DNA from: Phycisphaerales bacterium AB-hyl4
GTDB lineage: Bacteria > Planctomycetota > Phycisphaerae > Phycisphaerales > Phycisphaeraceae
Reading direction: 5' to 3'
Assembly (NCBI GenBank): GCA_041821185.1
Contig: JBGUBD010000007.1
Span: 1-64,000 of the forward strand
Length of the DNA stretch: 64,000 nt
Below are positions 34,177 to 43,330 of this stretch, one piece after another. The notes under the pieces are model-generated. The model had not been told where the DNA came from, did not search any database, and saw only the letters and a program-made list of their open reading frames with translations. Within the stretch, counting starts at the first letter, position 1. Each line of letters begins with the position of its first letter. A program made the position numbers and the translations under genes.

Positions 34177-36870
34177 ATGGAGCCCCGAAGAATTTGCAGC
34201 GACGTACGGATGTGTCCTTCTCGTGTTCTGTTCACCCTCATCGCCGGAGCATTGTTAGCCGCTTTGCCCGGCCACGCGGCGGCCAGCCCAGCGCTGACCG
34301 CCACCACGCTGTCCGCTTTCCAGCAGACCGGCGAAGCCGCTTCGCTCGGCATGGTCTCGTTTGATGCCAATGCTCCGGACACCCACACCCAGCAGTCCGG
34401 CCAGGCCATCAACTTCAATGTCGACGCCCGCGCGGGCAATCAGCTCGACGTGGTCGTCATCGCATGGTCCGAAGAGCAGTCGGCGGTCGTTAACGCCTTC
34501 GCTCATACCCTCACGGGCGAACCGTGGCGGATCGCCTCGACCCAGCTGGACAACCTCCCGCTCGGCCGAAGCAACCTCCAGTTGATGCTGCGCAGCAACG
34601 GCCGGGTCGTCGACCGCGCGTTCCATTGGGTCGACGTTCAGCCGGCCCCCCAGCGGCCCGCAAGCATCAGCTTCAACAACGCCCCCGCTACATGGCAGAA
34701 GGAAGTCGATGGCGAGGTCGCCCTCAACGTCGAAGGCAACCTGCCCGACGGCGCGGACATGCTCGTGCTCGCCTGGTCTGACGAGCAGAGCAGCATGGTC
34801 GACGCCTTCGCCCACACCCTCACCGGGGAGCCCTGGCGGATCACGCAGTCGCAGCTTAACCAGTTGCCCGAAGGCCGAAACAACATCCAACTGCTGCTTC
34901 GCCTGCCCGGCCAGGACAACGTTCGCGCCAACCACTGGATCGACGTCGAGGCCGCACCCGCACCAGACCCCGGCAACGGCGGCGGCATCCAGCCCGGTTT
35001 GACCGTCAGCTTCAACAATGCGCCCGGCAGCTACACCGTCGGCTCGGGTCAGAACATCAATCTCGCGCTCTCCGGCGATATGCCTGAAGGCGGCGACATC
35101 ATGGCCCTCGCCTGGTCCGATGAGCAGGGCGGTATGGTCGACGCTTTCGCACACGCCATCGGCAGTGGACCTTGGCAGATCAGCAGCACTCAGCTCGATC
35201 AACTGCCCGACGGCCGTGTCAACCTCCAAATGCGACTCCGCGTTCCCAACGCTGAAGTTCAGCAGACCAGCCACTGGATCAACGTCTCCCGCCCCGGCAA
35301 CGGCGATGACGACAACGGCAATGGGGGTGACCCCGGCGACGACGATGACAACGGGAACGGCGGCGATCCCGGCAACGGTGACGATGACAATGGCGACGGC
35401 GACGACAATGGCAATGGCGACGACAACGGGGATGACGACAACGGCAACGGTGATGACAACGGCGACGGCCCCGGCGACCTCGACCCGCCCGACCCCAACT
35501 TCATCGACCGCTCCAGCAACGGCTGGACCGACTTCCGCGCACCCAGCGGCGCCCGCGTCATCTACGTTTCCAACTCGCAGGGCAATGACAACAACGACGG
35601 CCTGGCCGAAAACCGGCCCGTCCGATCGCTGAACAGGGCCTACAGCCTGCTGCGCAACGGCCAGCCCGACCAGATGCTCCTGCGACGAGGCGACCGCTGG
35701 TCGGAAACCTTCCCGCGATGGGAAAAGTCCGGCCAGTCTCGCAACGCCCGCATGGTCATCGGCACCTATGGCGAAGGTAACCGCCCCATCGTCGGACACG
35801 GCGGCGGCAGCGGCAACACCTTCGTCCACCGTGGCGTTCGTCGACACATCGCCATCGTCGGCATCGAGTTCGACGGCCGCGGACGAAACAACAACCTCCG
35901 ACTCATCGGTGAGTTCCACGACCTGCACATCGAAGACTGCTACCTCCACGGTGCGCAGGACAACATCAACGCTCACCAGTTCAACAGTGGTCGGCCGTCG
36001 GGCTTCACCATCCGCCGATCCATCATCGCCGAGTCGCGACCCAGCGGCGGAAGCCACTCGCAGGGAATCTACCTCGGCTACATGGACAACATCACGATCG
36101 AAGACAACATCTTCGACCGTAACGGACTCGGCGGCGGCGCGCGAGCCACGATCTTCAACCACAACGTTTACACCTACGAGTGCAACGACGTCACCATCCG
36201 CAACAACATCTTTTCACATGCATCGAGCTTCGGCCTGAAGCTCAGCTCCAACACCACCGGCGGCTCGCGGCGCGTGCTCGTCGAAGATAACCTCTTCTTC
36301 GGCAGCCCCAACGGCATGTCGGCCGGCTACTCCGGCGGCGCAGGCTACGGCTCGCCGCACAACTTCCAGGATCTCACCATCCGCCGAAACCTCTTCACAC
36401 GCATCGGCGGCGCAATCAACGTTGGCGGCAACCCCACCAACCAGTCGTTCGCCGTGTATGTGTCGAGCATCAATCGCGGCCAGGTCGATCAGAACTGGTT
36501 CGTCCACAAACCGTTCGAAGCCGGGCACAGCCCGATCCAGTTCTACGATGACAAGCCCAACCGCGATGTGATGGTGCAGCGGAACGTGATCTTCAACTGG
36601 TACTGGAACGAAGCCCGACACCCCGCGATCCGACTCGGCCCGAGCGTGCAGTCGCGGTGGAACGAGGTCAAGCTCCCGGCCAATCGATACGTCGACGCCA
36701 GCCGCGAGGTTTCGACCTACCACGGCTGGATCGGACGTCAGGCCACCATGAACGCTTTCGTCACCGAAGCACGCAAGCAAGGCCGTAACTTCTGGCGTCC
36801 CGCGTACGAAGCCAAGTCCGTCATCGCCTACATTCGTGAAGGCTATACGCAACTGGCCAACTACGACTGA
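34177..36870 (+). CDS. Secreted beta-helix protein with three Ig-like repeats and a Asp/Asn/Gly linker
   Basis: 897 residues. Signal peptide (VLFTLIAGALLAALPGHAAA) leads to three tandem domains of about 100 residues (58-157, 161-260, 275-372), each with a core like AWSDEQSSMVDAFAHTLTGE and ending HWIDV. A linker of about 65 residues of only D, N, G and P (374-440) may bind calcium. The rest is a right-handed parallel beta-helix (IYVSNSQGNDNNDGLAENRP, then repeated NN.I...F rungs) like polysaccharide lyases or epimerases. Placed at the head of the glycan locus, it probably binds or trims the polymer. GGGGAGAAG precedes the ATG. Confidence 0.8.
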   Translation: MEPRRICSDVRMCPSRVLFTLIAGALLAALPGHAAASPALTATTLSAFQQTGEAASLGMVSFDANAPDTHTQQSGQAINFNVDARAGNQLDVVVIAWSEEQSAVVNAFAHTLTGEPWRIASTQLDNLPLGRSNLQLMLRSNGRVVDRAFHWVDVQPAPQRPASISFNNAPATWQKEVDGEVALNVEGNLPDGADMLVLAWSDEQSSMVDAFAHTLTGEPWRITQSQLNQLPEGRNNIQLLLRLPGQDNVRANHWIDVEAAPAPDPGNGGGIQPGLTVSFNNAPGSYTVGSGQNINLALSGDMPEGGDIMALAWSDEQGGMVDAFAHAIGSGPWQISSTQLDQLPDGRVNLQMRLRVPNAEVQQTSHWINVSRPGNGDDDNGNGGDPGDDDDNGNGGDPGNGDDDNGDGDDNGNGDDNGDDDNGNGDDNGDGPGDLDPPDPNFIDRSSNGWTDFRAPSGARVIYVSNSQGNDNNDGLAENRPVRSLNRAYSLLRNGQPDQMLLRRGDRWSETFPRWEKSGQSRNARMVIGTYGEGNRPIVGHGGGSGNTFVHRGVRRHIAIVGIEFDGRGRNNNLRLIGEFHDLHIEDCYLHGAQDNINAHQFNSGRPSGFTIRRSIIAESRPSGGSHSQGIYLGYMDNITIEDNIFDRNGLGGGARATIFNHNVYTYECNDVTIRNNIFSHASSFGLKLSSNTTGGSRRVLVEDNLFFGSPNGMSAGYSGGAGYGSPHNFQDLTIRRNLFTRIGGAINVGGNPTNQSFAVYVSSINRGQVDQNWFVHKPFEAGHSPIQFYDDKPNRDVMVQRNVIFNWYWNEARHPAIRLGPSVQSRWNEVKLPANRYVDASREVSTYHGWIGRQATMNAFVTEARKQGRNFWRPAYEAKSVIAYIREGYTQLANYD
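35296..35497 (+). repeat. GACGACAACGGC microsatellite encoding the linker
   Basis: In-frame triplet words GAC, AAC, GGC (and GAT, AAT, GGG) repeated about 65 times encode the D/N/G linker of the beta-helix protein. Copy number may vary between strains. Confidence 0.8.
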
Positions 36871-36881
36871 TTCGCCATGCC

Positions 36882-36957
36882 TGCTCCCCCGATTTCACGG
36901 GAGCACGGCGACAATCAATGGTTTCGATCCCCCCGGTTCCCGCGCGGAGCCGGGGGA
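36882..36957 (+). terminator. Two hairpins after the beta-helix gene
   Basis: TGCTCCC/GGGAGCA (36882-36905) and TCCCCCCGG...CCGGGGGA (36928-36957). Candidate terminators separating the secreted protein from the flippase gene; neither has a T-run. Confidence 0.45.
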
Positions 36958-37068
36958 GGGAACCGGCCGACACCATGCACGGCATCCATGGTGAACACGA
37001 CGCCCGTCGGCCAGGTTCTCTCCCCCAGCTCCCCGCAGTCAACAATCCGAATTGCAAAATAATCACCC

Positions 37069-38445
37069 ATGGACGCCTCCAACCCGCCTCACCCCGGCGG
37101 CGCGATCCCCGCGCCCACGCCCGGCCTCAAGGCCCGGGCACTCATCGGCGGCGGGTGGGTGACCGCCGAGTACGCACTCGGACAAGTGCTCCGCTTCGGC
37201 GGAAACCTCGTCCTCGCATACCTGCTCGTGCCCGAAGCGTTTGGACTTATGGCCCTGGTCAACGTCTTCCTCCAGGGCTTGCAGATGTTCTCCGACGTCG
37301 GCCTCGCGCCGAGCATCATCCGAAGCAAACGCGGCGAAGACCCCACATTCCTCAACACCGCATGGACCATTCAGATCATTCGAGGCTTCGTGCTCTGGGC
37401 GGCCGCGCTCGCTCTGGCCGTGCCCGTGTCGTGGCTGTGGGGCTACGAGCTGCGATACCTCCTGCCCGTGGCCGGCATCACCGCCATCACCATGGGCCTC
37501 GGCTCGACGAGCATTTATGTACTCAACCGTCAGCTGAAGATGCAGGCGCTCGCCAAGCTCCGCCTCGCTGCTCAGGCCGTGGGCGTCGTCGTCATGGTCG
37601 CATGGGCGCTCGTTCACCCCAGTGTCTGGGCCATGATCGCCGGCGCGATCGCTTCGCAACTCGTCCGCTGCGTCGGCAGTTACGCTTTGCCCACCGCGAC
37701 GCGACACCGCCTCGCCTTCGACCGCGCCGCCTTCACCGAGCTGTTTCGGTTCGGCCGATGGATCTTCCTCGGCACGCTCATCGCCTTCCTCGCGAAGCAG
37801 ATCGACAAGCTGCTGCTCGGCGCGCTGTTCGCCCCGGCAGTGCTCGGCGTGTTCTGGATCGCTGTGCAGATCAGCGAAGTCGCGCCGCTGCTCGCCACAC
37901 GCCTCGGCCAATCCGTCGGCTTCCCCGCGCTCGCCGAGTTGTACCGCCGCGACGCCGACCGCTTTTTCAGCCGACTACGACACGTTCGCGCGATGCTCAT
38001 CTTCCCCGCCGTCGTCGGCCAACTGCTGCTGCTGGTCGTCGGGCCCGCCGTGGCTGTCTGGCTCTATCCGCCTGCCTACAGCGACGTGGGCTGGATCCTC
38101 CGACTCATGATCGTCGCCACGCTCGCCAAGCTCGTCACCCAAACTTACATGCACGCCTTCCTCGCGCTCGGCGACAGCTTTCGACACATGCTCTTCGTCG
38201 CGACAAGGCTCGTGCTCACCGTGGCCGCAGCGCTGCTCGGCTACTACTACGCCGACCCGCTCGGTATGCCCGCCGAAGTCGGGTTCATCGTCGGCCTCGC
38301 GATCGCTCCCTGGCTGCACTACCCCATCGTCGCCTGCCTTGCCATCGGCAAGCGATGCTGGCAGCCTGCCGTCGACCTGCCCGTACTCACTGTCTGTGCT
38401 GCGTTGTCGATCATCATGCTCCTGCATGACTTCGCCCTGATCTGA
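37069..38445 (+). CDS. Oligosaccharide flippase (Wzx/MOP family)
   Basis: 458 residues with 12-14 predicted membrane helices (GWVTAEYALGQVLRFGGNLVLAYLLVPEAFGLM at the start is typical of the MOP PST branch). It should move lipid-linked repeat units across the inner membrane. ATG 37069 is preceded by A/C-rich sequence without a ribosome-binding site, as in most genes of this cluster. Its partner polymerase is the next gene. Confidence 0.9.
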   Translation: MDASNPPHPGGAIPAPTPGLKARALIGGGWVTAEYALGQVLRFGGNLVLAYLLVPEAFGLMALVNVFLQGLQMFSDVGLAPSIIRSKRGEDPTFLNTAWTIQIIRGFVLWAAALALAVPVSWLWGYELRYLLPVAGITAITMGLGSTSIYVLNRQLKMQALAKLRLAAQAVGVVVMVAWALVHPSVWAMIAGAIASQLVRCVGSYALPTATRHRLAFDRAAFTELFRFGRWIFLGTLIAFLAKQIDKLLLGALFAPAVLGVFWIAVQISEVAPLLATRLGQSVGFPALAELYRRDADRFFSRLRHVRAMLIFPAVVGQLLLLVVGPAVAVWLYPPAYSDVGWILRLMIVATLAKLVTQTYMHAFLALGDSFRHMLFVATRLVLTVAAALLGYYYADPLGMPAEVGFIVGLAIAPWLHYPIVACLAIGKRCWQPAVDLPVLTVCAALSIIMLLHDFALI

Positions 38446-38464
38446 GTTCCGGCGCGCCACCCCG

Positions 38465-38489
38465 AAAGCCCACGCCCGCCGGGGCGTGG
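38465..38489. repeat. Degenerate AAAGCCCACGCC palindrome
   Basis: GAAAGCCCACGCCC pairs imperfectly with GGGGCGTGG...; junction between flippase and polymerase genes. Confidence 0.55.
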
Positions 38490-38508
38490 CGCCCATACCC
38501 CAAAACCC

Positions 38509-41160
38509 ATGGCCCCCCTCATCCCCCTCGCCCTCTACGGCTGGCCCCTGGTCGCCATCGCGCTGTTCGCATGGCTACCCCTGCGCACCGCCATCCTCGC
38601 CACCTTCCTCGGCGGGTGGATGTTCCTCCCCATGGAAACCTTCTACTTCGAAGGCATTCCCAACTACGACAAGTCCGTCGCCATCATCGTCGGCATCCTC
38701 GCCGGCCTCGCCCTCCACGGCGAGATCGGTCGGCTCACCGAGGTCCGCCCACACTGGTTCGACCTGCCCATGGCTGTGTGGATCGTCCTCCCGTTCTTCT
38801 CCGCTGTCTCCGTCGGCCTCGGTGTCTACGATGGGCTTTCCGGCATCTTGACAAACTTCCTGGTCTGGGGCATGCCTTACTGGATCGGTCGAGCCTTCTT
38901 CAGCGACCCTGCCGACATCCGACTGCTCGCGACCGCCATCGTCGTCGCGGGCCTCGTCTATGTTCCGTTCTGCCTCTACGAAAGCCGCTTCAGCCCGCAG
39001 CTTCACAACATCGTCTACGGCTACCACCAGCACGACTTCCGACAAACGCTCCGCTACGGCGGCTACCGACCCATGGTCTTCATGACCCACGGCCTCATGG
39101 TCGCCATGTTCATGGCCACCGCCACACTCATGGCCGTCGCCCTCTGGTACAGCGGCGCAAGGCAACGCCTGCTCAACATGCCCATGGCCGGTGTCGTCGT
39201 CATCCTCCTCATCACCACCATCCTCTCACGCTCCACCGGCGCGCTCTTGCTCATGGCCCTCGGCGGCGCCGCCATCCTCGCCGCGGACCACTGGCGAAAA
39301 GCCTTCCCTCTCACCATGCTCGCCATGGTCGCGCCCGTCTACGTCTTCTCAAGGCTTGGTCAGACCAACCTCGCCGAGCGCATGGTCCAGGCCGCCGAAA
39401 CCATCTTCGGCCCGCAACGCGCCGCCTCGCTCTACTACCGCATTTACAACGAAGAAGCACTCATGCAACGCGCCTTCGAAGCGCCCATCTTCGGCTGGCG
39501 CGGCTGGAACCTCGCAAGACAAATCCACCCCGGCATGGAGCCCCACGAAATGCCCGTCGCAGAGAGCATGTGGATCCTCGCCTTCGGACAAAACGGCCTC
39601 GTCGGCCTCGCCGCGTTCATCACACTCATGATCCTCGCCCCCATCGTTCTCTTCCGACGGCTACCCAAACCTTTGCTTAGACATCCCACCGGCGCCGTCG
39701 TCGCCTGCATGGGCCTGGGCGCAATCCTCTACTCCATCGACGGGATGTTCAACGCCATGCTCAACCCCATGTTCATGCTCATGCTCGGCACGGTTACCGG
39801 CCTGCTCGCCGCCGCCCCCGTCCGCCGCATCGCACCGCCGCCACGCAAAGACCACGCCCCGCCCATCGTCGCCCCCCGCGCCGCCATCCCCCAGCCACCC
39901 GGCCCGCGCCCCTTACGCATCCTCTACGCCACCGGCCCCGGCGACCTCATCCCAACTTACCGACACTGGCGGCACGGCAACGACGACCCCTCCCAGATGA
40001 ACGTCGCCTACACCCACCAGTTTCACGACATGTGCAGCCGACTCAACGCGAGCGCCTGGCTCATCAGCCCCCGCGAACCCAAACGCACCCTCGACGACGG
40101 CGACGTCCGCATCGACTACCGGCCCATCCCGTTGTTCAACCGCGCCGGCCCGCTGCACCACCTCGGCCTGTTCTGGTACAGCCTCCGACTCGTCGCCTCT
40201 GCCCGCCGATACCGCGCCGACCTCGTCGTCTCCACACGCTACGCCCATTGGTTCGTGCTCAGCATCCTCCCCGCGCTCGGCATCGCCGTCGTCCCCTCGC
40301 TGCACGGCAAGCTATGGGCGACTCATCGCACGCCGGGCATCATTCAACGCACCGTGCTCGCCCTGAGCAAGCGCTTCTTCGCCCACCACTGCCAGGCCAT
40401 CATGGTCGCCTCCGATGACATCGCTCAGCAGGTCCGCCTGCTCACCACCGGCCCCGCGCGACCCATCCGCCGTTTCAGCCCGCTATACCGTCGCGCCGCC
40501 TTCGCCAACCTCGCCCCGCCCGACTTCGCCAGTCGACCGTTTCGCGTGCTCTACGCCGGACGCATCGAAACCACCAAAGGCGTCGACGACCTGCTCACCC
40601 TCGCCCGCCAGTGGCGCGCCGCCGGCCGCGACGACATCCGCATCGACCTCTGCGGCGACGGCTCACACCTCGCCGCGCTCCAGCAACAGGCGACCGCCCT
40701 CAACCTCGACGACCGCTTCAAATGCCACGGCCACTGCAACCGCAACGAAATGCAACACATGCTCGCCGCCGCCCACATTGTCGTCGTGCCCACCCGCGCC
40801 AGTCTCCACGAAGGCTTCAACCAGGTCGTCGTCGAAGCTGTCATGGCCGGCCGACCCGTCGTCAGTTCGCGCGTCTGCCCCGCCACCGCCGAGGTTCCCG
40901 AAGCCGTCTGGCTCGTCGAGCCCGACGCCGTCGACCAGTATCGCCACGCCATTGAAACCCTCGCCGACGACGAAGCGACTTTTAACCGCTACCGCGCCGG
41001 CACGCGCGCCGCCGCCGACCGTTACTTCGACGGCCGATACAGCTGGGGCGTCGTCCTCGAAACAATCGTTCGCGAAACCTTCGCCCAAAAAACCACCACA
41101 ACTTTCATCCCCCCCAGCCCCACCCCGACCCCATTAAAGCCCACGGATGTAACGCAGTGA
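38509..41160 (+). CDS. Fusion of Wzy/O-antigen-ligase-type membrane protein with GT4 glycosyltransferase
   Basis: 883 residues in one frame. Residues 1-440 have about 11 membrane helices and a long periplasmic loop (ASLYYRIYNEEALMQRAFEAPIFGWRGWN), as in Wzy polymerases or WaaL-type ligases. A Pro-rich joint (440-467) leads to a GT-B glycosyltransferase (LRILYATGPGDLIP to the end) with ETTKGVDDLLTLA and the E(x7)E motif EGFNQVVVE. Such units are normally separate proteins. The last residues, KPTDVTQ, and the stop codon are supplied by the palindrome at 41136-41169. Confidence 0.85.
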   Translation: MAPLIPLALYGWPLVAIALFAWLPLRTAILATFLGGWMFLPMETFYFEGIPNYDKSVAIIVGILAGLALHGEIGRLTEVRPHWFDLPMAVWIVLPFFSAVSVGLGVYDGLSGILTNFLVWGMPYWIGRAFFSDPADIRLLATAIVVAGLVYVPFCLYESRFSPQLHNIVYGYHQHDFRQTLRYGGYRPMVFMTHGLMVAMFMATATLMAVALWYSGARQRLLNMPMAGVVVILLITTILSRSTGALLLMALGGAAILAADHWRKAFPLTMLAMVAPVYVFSRLGQTNLAERMVQAAETIFGPQRAASLYYRIYNEEALMQRAFEAPIFGWRGWNLARQIHPGMEPHEMPVAESMWILAFGQNGLVGLAAFITLMILAPIVLFRRLPKPLLRHPTGAVVACMGLGAILYSIDGMFNAMLNPMFMLMLGTVTGLLAAAPVRRIAPPPRKDHAPPIVAPRAAIPQPPGPRPLRILYATGPGDLIPTYRHWRHGNDDPSQMNVAYTHQFHDMCSRLNASAWLISPREPKRTLDDGDVRIDYRPIPLFNRAGPLHHLGLFWYSLRLVASARRYRADLVVSTRYAHWFVLSILPALGIAVVPSLHGKLWATHRTPGIIQRTVLALSKRFFAHHCQAIMVASDDIAQQVRLLTTGPARPIRRFSPLYRRAAFANLAPPDFASRPFRVLYAGRIETTKGVDDLLTLARQWRAAGRDDIRIDLCGDGSHLAALQQQATALNLDDRFKCHGHCNRNEMQHMLAAAHIVVVPTRASLHEGFNQVVVEAVMAGRPVVSSRVCPATAEVPEAVWLVEPDAVDQYRHAIETLADDEATFNRYRAGTRAAADRYFDGRYSWGVVLETIVRETFAQKTTTTFIPPSPTPTPLKPTDVTQ

Positions 41161-41169
41161 ATCCGTGGG
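41136..41169 (+). repeat. 34-bp palindrome copy containing a stop codon
   Basis: AAAGCCCACGGATGTAACGC... variant. Its inner GCAGTGA gives the TGA of the fusion gene, while related copies read GCAGCGA. Confidence 0.85.
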
Positions 41170-41173
41170 ATAC

Positions 41174-41214
41174 CCAAATTCGAAACCACAAACCAAAAAC
41201 CACAAACCAACCCA
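41174..41214 (+). repeat. AAACCA/AAACCACAAACC word array
   Basis: A/C-rich tandem words just before the sulfotransferase ATG; no ribosome-binding site. Confidence 0.6.
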
Positions 41215-41220
41215 CCCCCC

Positions 41221-42186
41221 ATGCCCACGCCCCCCTACATCCTCATCCTCGGCCACGGTCGATCGGGCACCAACTGGCTGCTCAGCCTGCTCGATCACAG
41301 CCCACGCACCCACTGCCGCAACGAGCCCAACGAGCTCGGCGGCGAACCCTGGCAGCGCCTCCCATCACCCTGGGTCTGTCAGCCGCTCGACCACGACGCC
41401 GTCGCGCCGCATTGGGATGCCGCCGTCGCCTGGTCCGCCGCCCGCGTCGGCCAGCGCGATCACCGCCTGCCCGATACCAAAGCCCACGTCCATCAATGGG
41501 CACGCCCGCTCGGCCTCGACCGCATGATGAAAGGCCCGAAGCTCCGCCGCGCCGTCAGCGTTGCACAACCCACGCTCGCCGAACCGGAATGGCAGCCGCC
41601 GCGCTGGTGGGCCCGCCCCGACGCGCTCACCGCTGCCGTGCCCGTACTCAAGCTCAACCAAGTGCCCGCATGGGCGTGCTGGTCGCTTGCGCATCGCCCT
41701 GACGCGATGCACGTGCACATCGTCCGCCACCCCGGCGGCTTCCTCAATTCCTACCGCAACCGTTGGCTCGCCCACCACGACCGCGACACGGTCACTCGCC
41801 TCAACCGCGACCGCCTTCACCAGATCGCCGCCGTCGACGACACATGGGCCACCCGCTTCGATGACATCCACACCCTCACCGCCGAGGCCGCCGAGCTCTG
41901 GTTCTGGCGCTACGCCGCCGAGATGATCCACCGCCTCGGCGAATCGCGCCCCAACTACCATCTGCTCATCTACGAACACCTCGCCGCCGACCCCGTCACC
42001 CAGACCCGCCGCCTTTACGACGCCTGTCGCCTCGACTTCACCCCCGCCATCGAGCGTGCCGTTCAGCCCACCGCCTCTCCCGCCATCGCCCGCGCCTGGC
42101 GCAACAAACTCACCGCCGAAGATCAACACCTCATCGACACCATCCTCACCGACTCCCCCCTCAACACCTTCTGGCCCCCGCAATAA
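41221..42186 (+). CDS. PAPS-dependent sulfotransferase family protein
   Basis: 321 residues. The 5'-phosphosulfate loop is GHGRSGTNWLLSLLD near residue 11, and the 3'-phosphate-binding segment is VHIVRHPGGFLNSYRNRW, with Arg and Ser in the expected order. It should transfer sulfate from PAPS to a sugar of the surface polymer, or to a lipid carrier. Its presence suggests that the polymer is sulfated, and its donor PAPS is also the substrate of the CysH at 1013. Confidence 0.85.
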   Translation: MPTPPYILILGHGRSGTNWLLSLLDHSPRTHCRNEPNELGGEPWQRLPSPWVCQPLDHDAVAPHWDAAVAWSAARVGQRDHRLPDTKAHVHQWARPLGLDRMMKGPKLRRAVSVAQPTLAEPEWQPPRWWARPDALTAAVPVLKLNQVPAWACWSLAHRPDAMHVHIVRHPGGFLNSYRNRWLAHHDRDTVTRLNRDRLHQIAAVDDTWATRFDDIHTLTAEAAELWFWRYAAEMIHRLGESRPNYHLLIYEHLAADPVTQTRRLYDACRLDFTPAIERAVQPTASPAIARAWRNKLTAEDQHLIDTILTDSPLNTFWPPQ

Positions 42187-42218
42187 AGCCCACGGATATA
42201 GCGCAGTGAATCCGTGGG
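42185..42218 (+). repeat. 34-bp palindrome copy
   Basis: AAAGCCCACGGATATAGCGC variant at the sulfotransferase/GT2 junction, overlapping the last two bases of the sulfotransferase stop codon. Confidence 0.85.
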
Positions 42219-42224
42219 ACGCCC

Positions 42225-42262
42225 CCAACTCGAAACCCAAAACTCGAAACTCGAAACTTAAA
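42225..42262 (+). repeat. AACTCGAAA word array
   Basis: Four imperfect copies, AACTCGAAACCC/AACTCGAAACTCG, before the GT2 gene at 42274. Confidence 0.8.
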
Positions 42263-42273
42263 ACGCCCCCCCC

Positions 42274-43248
42274 ATGCTCCCCACCCCGCCCCAGCCCGAC
42301 CTGCTCATCGTCATCGTCAACTACCGCACACCCGCGATGACGATCGACTGCCTGCACGCACTCCTCCCCGAGTTGCAGTCGATGCCCGAAAACGCGCGCG
42401 TCGTCGTCGTTGACAACGGCTCTGCCGACGGCTCTGCCGACGCGATTCACCGCGCCATCATCGACCATCATTGGCAACCCACATGCGAGCTGCTCCCGCT
42501 CGACCACAACCTCGGCTTCGCCGGCGGTAACAATCGCGGCATCGCTTGTTACCCCGACGCCCGCTACGTCCTCCTGCTCAACAGCGACACCCTCATGCAT
42601 CCCGGCACGCTTCGCCACTGTCTCGATCTGATGCACGCCCGCACCGACATCGGCGCGCTCGCCTGCCGTCTTCTCTCGGCCGACGGCTCGCCGCAGACCA
42701 TGGCCCGCCGCTTCCCCACGCCGCTTCGCCACACGCTCGTCGCCCTCGGCCTCCCCTGGTGGCTGCCGCGCTGGTTCGCCCACTTCGACCCCGAGTACAT
42801 CAGCACCGACCATCACCACCACCCGCGCGAGGTCGACTGGCTCGGCGGCGCGTTTCTCCTGCTCCGCGGCGAAGCCCTCCAAGCCGTCGGCCAACTCGAC
42901 GAAGACTTTTTCTTCTACGGCGAAGACATCGAACTCTGCCACCGACTCCACCGCCATCACTACACCCGCTACTACGACCCGCGCGTCACCATCACGCACT
43001 TCGGCGGCGCATCAGCCGACGAAAACCACCACCACGCCCCACGTCAGAACCCCGCCTACTGGCACGCCCGCTACCTCGTCCAGCGCAAATGCTTCGGCCG
43101 ACTCGCCGCCGCCTGGCTCCGCATCCTCGACCTGCTCTCACTCTCACTCCGACTCATCGTCATGCGCGCCCGCGGACTCGCCCGATCCCAGCGCTACCAA
43201 CGCGACGCCGCCGCCTGGCGTCTCCTCCGCAAACCGCTGTCCACCTGA
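42274..43248 (+). CDS. GT2 glycosyltransferase, rhamnosyltransferase-like
   Basis: 324 residues of GT-A fold. IVIVNYRTPAMTIDCLHAL starts the nucleotide-binding region; the DXD-type motif is NSDT; GAFLLLRGEALQAVGQLDEDFFFYGEDIELCHRL is the acceptor/metal segment of WbbL-type transferases. Probable inverting transfer to the growing repeat unit. Sugar donor unknown. Confidence 0.88.
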   Translation: MLPTPPQPDLLIVIVNYRTPAMTIDCLHALLPELQSMPENARVVVVDNGSADGSADAIHRAIIDHHWQPTCELLPLDHNLGFAGGNNRGIACYPDARYVLLLNSDTLMHPGTLRHCLDLMHARTDIGALACRLLSADGSPQTMARRFPTPLRHTLVALGLPWWLPRWFAHFDPEYISTDHHHHPREVDWLGGAFLLLRGEALQAVGQLDEDFFFYGEDIELCHRLHRHHYTRYYDPRVTITHFGGASADENHHHAPRQNPAYWHARYLVQRKCFGRLAAAWLRILDLLSLSLRLIVMRARGLARSQRYQRDAAAWRLLRKPLST

Positions 43249-43297
43249 CGCATCACTTGCCCCAATCCCACGTCGCCACGCCCGGGCCGCTTCCCAA

Positions 43298-43324
43298 CCA
43301 GAAACGAGAAACCAGAAACCAGCA
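43298..43324 (+). repeat. AGAAACC word array
   Basis: Copies of CAGAAACCAGAAAC immediately before the GT4 ATG at 43331. Confidence 0.7.
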
Positions 43325-43330
43325 ACCCTC

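Noticed and set aside
34255..36162. 635-codon minus-strand frame opposite the beta-helix gene
   Set aside because: Val/Ala/Asp-rich mirror of the plus-strand repeats; the plus strand has a signal peptide and ribosome-binding site.
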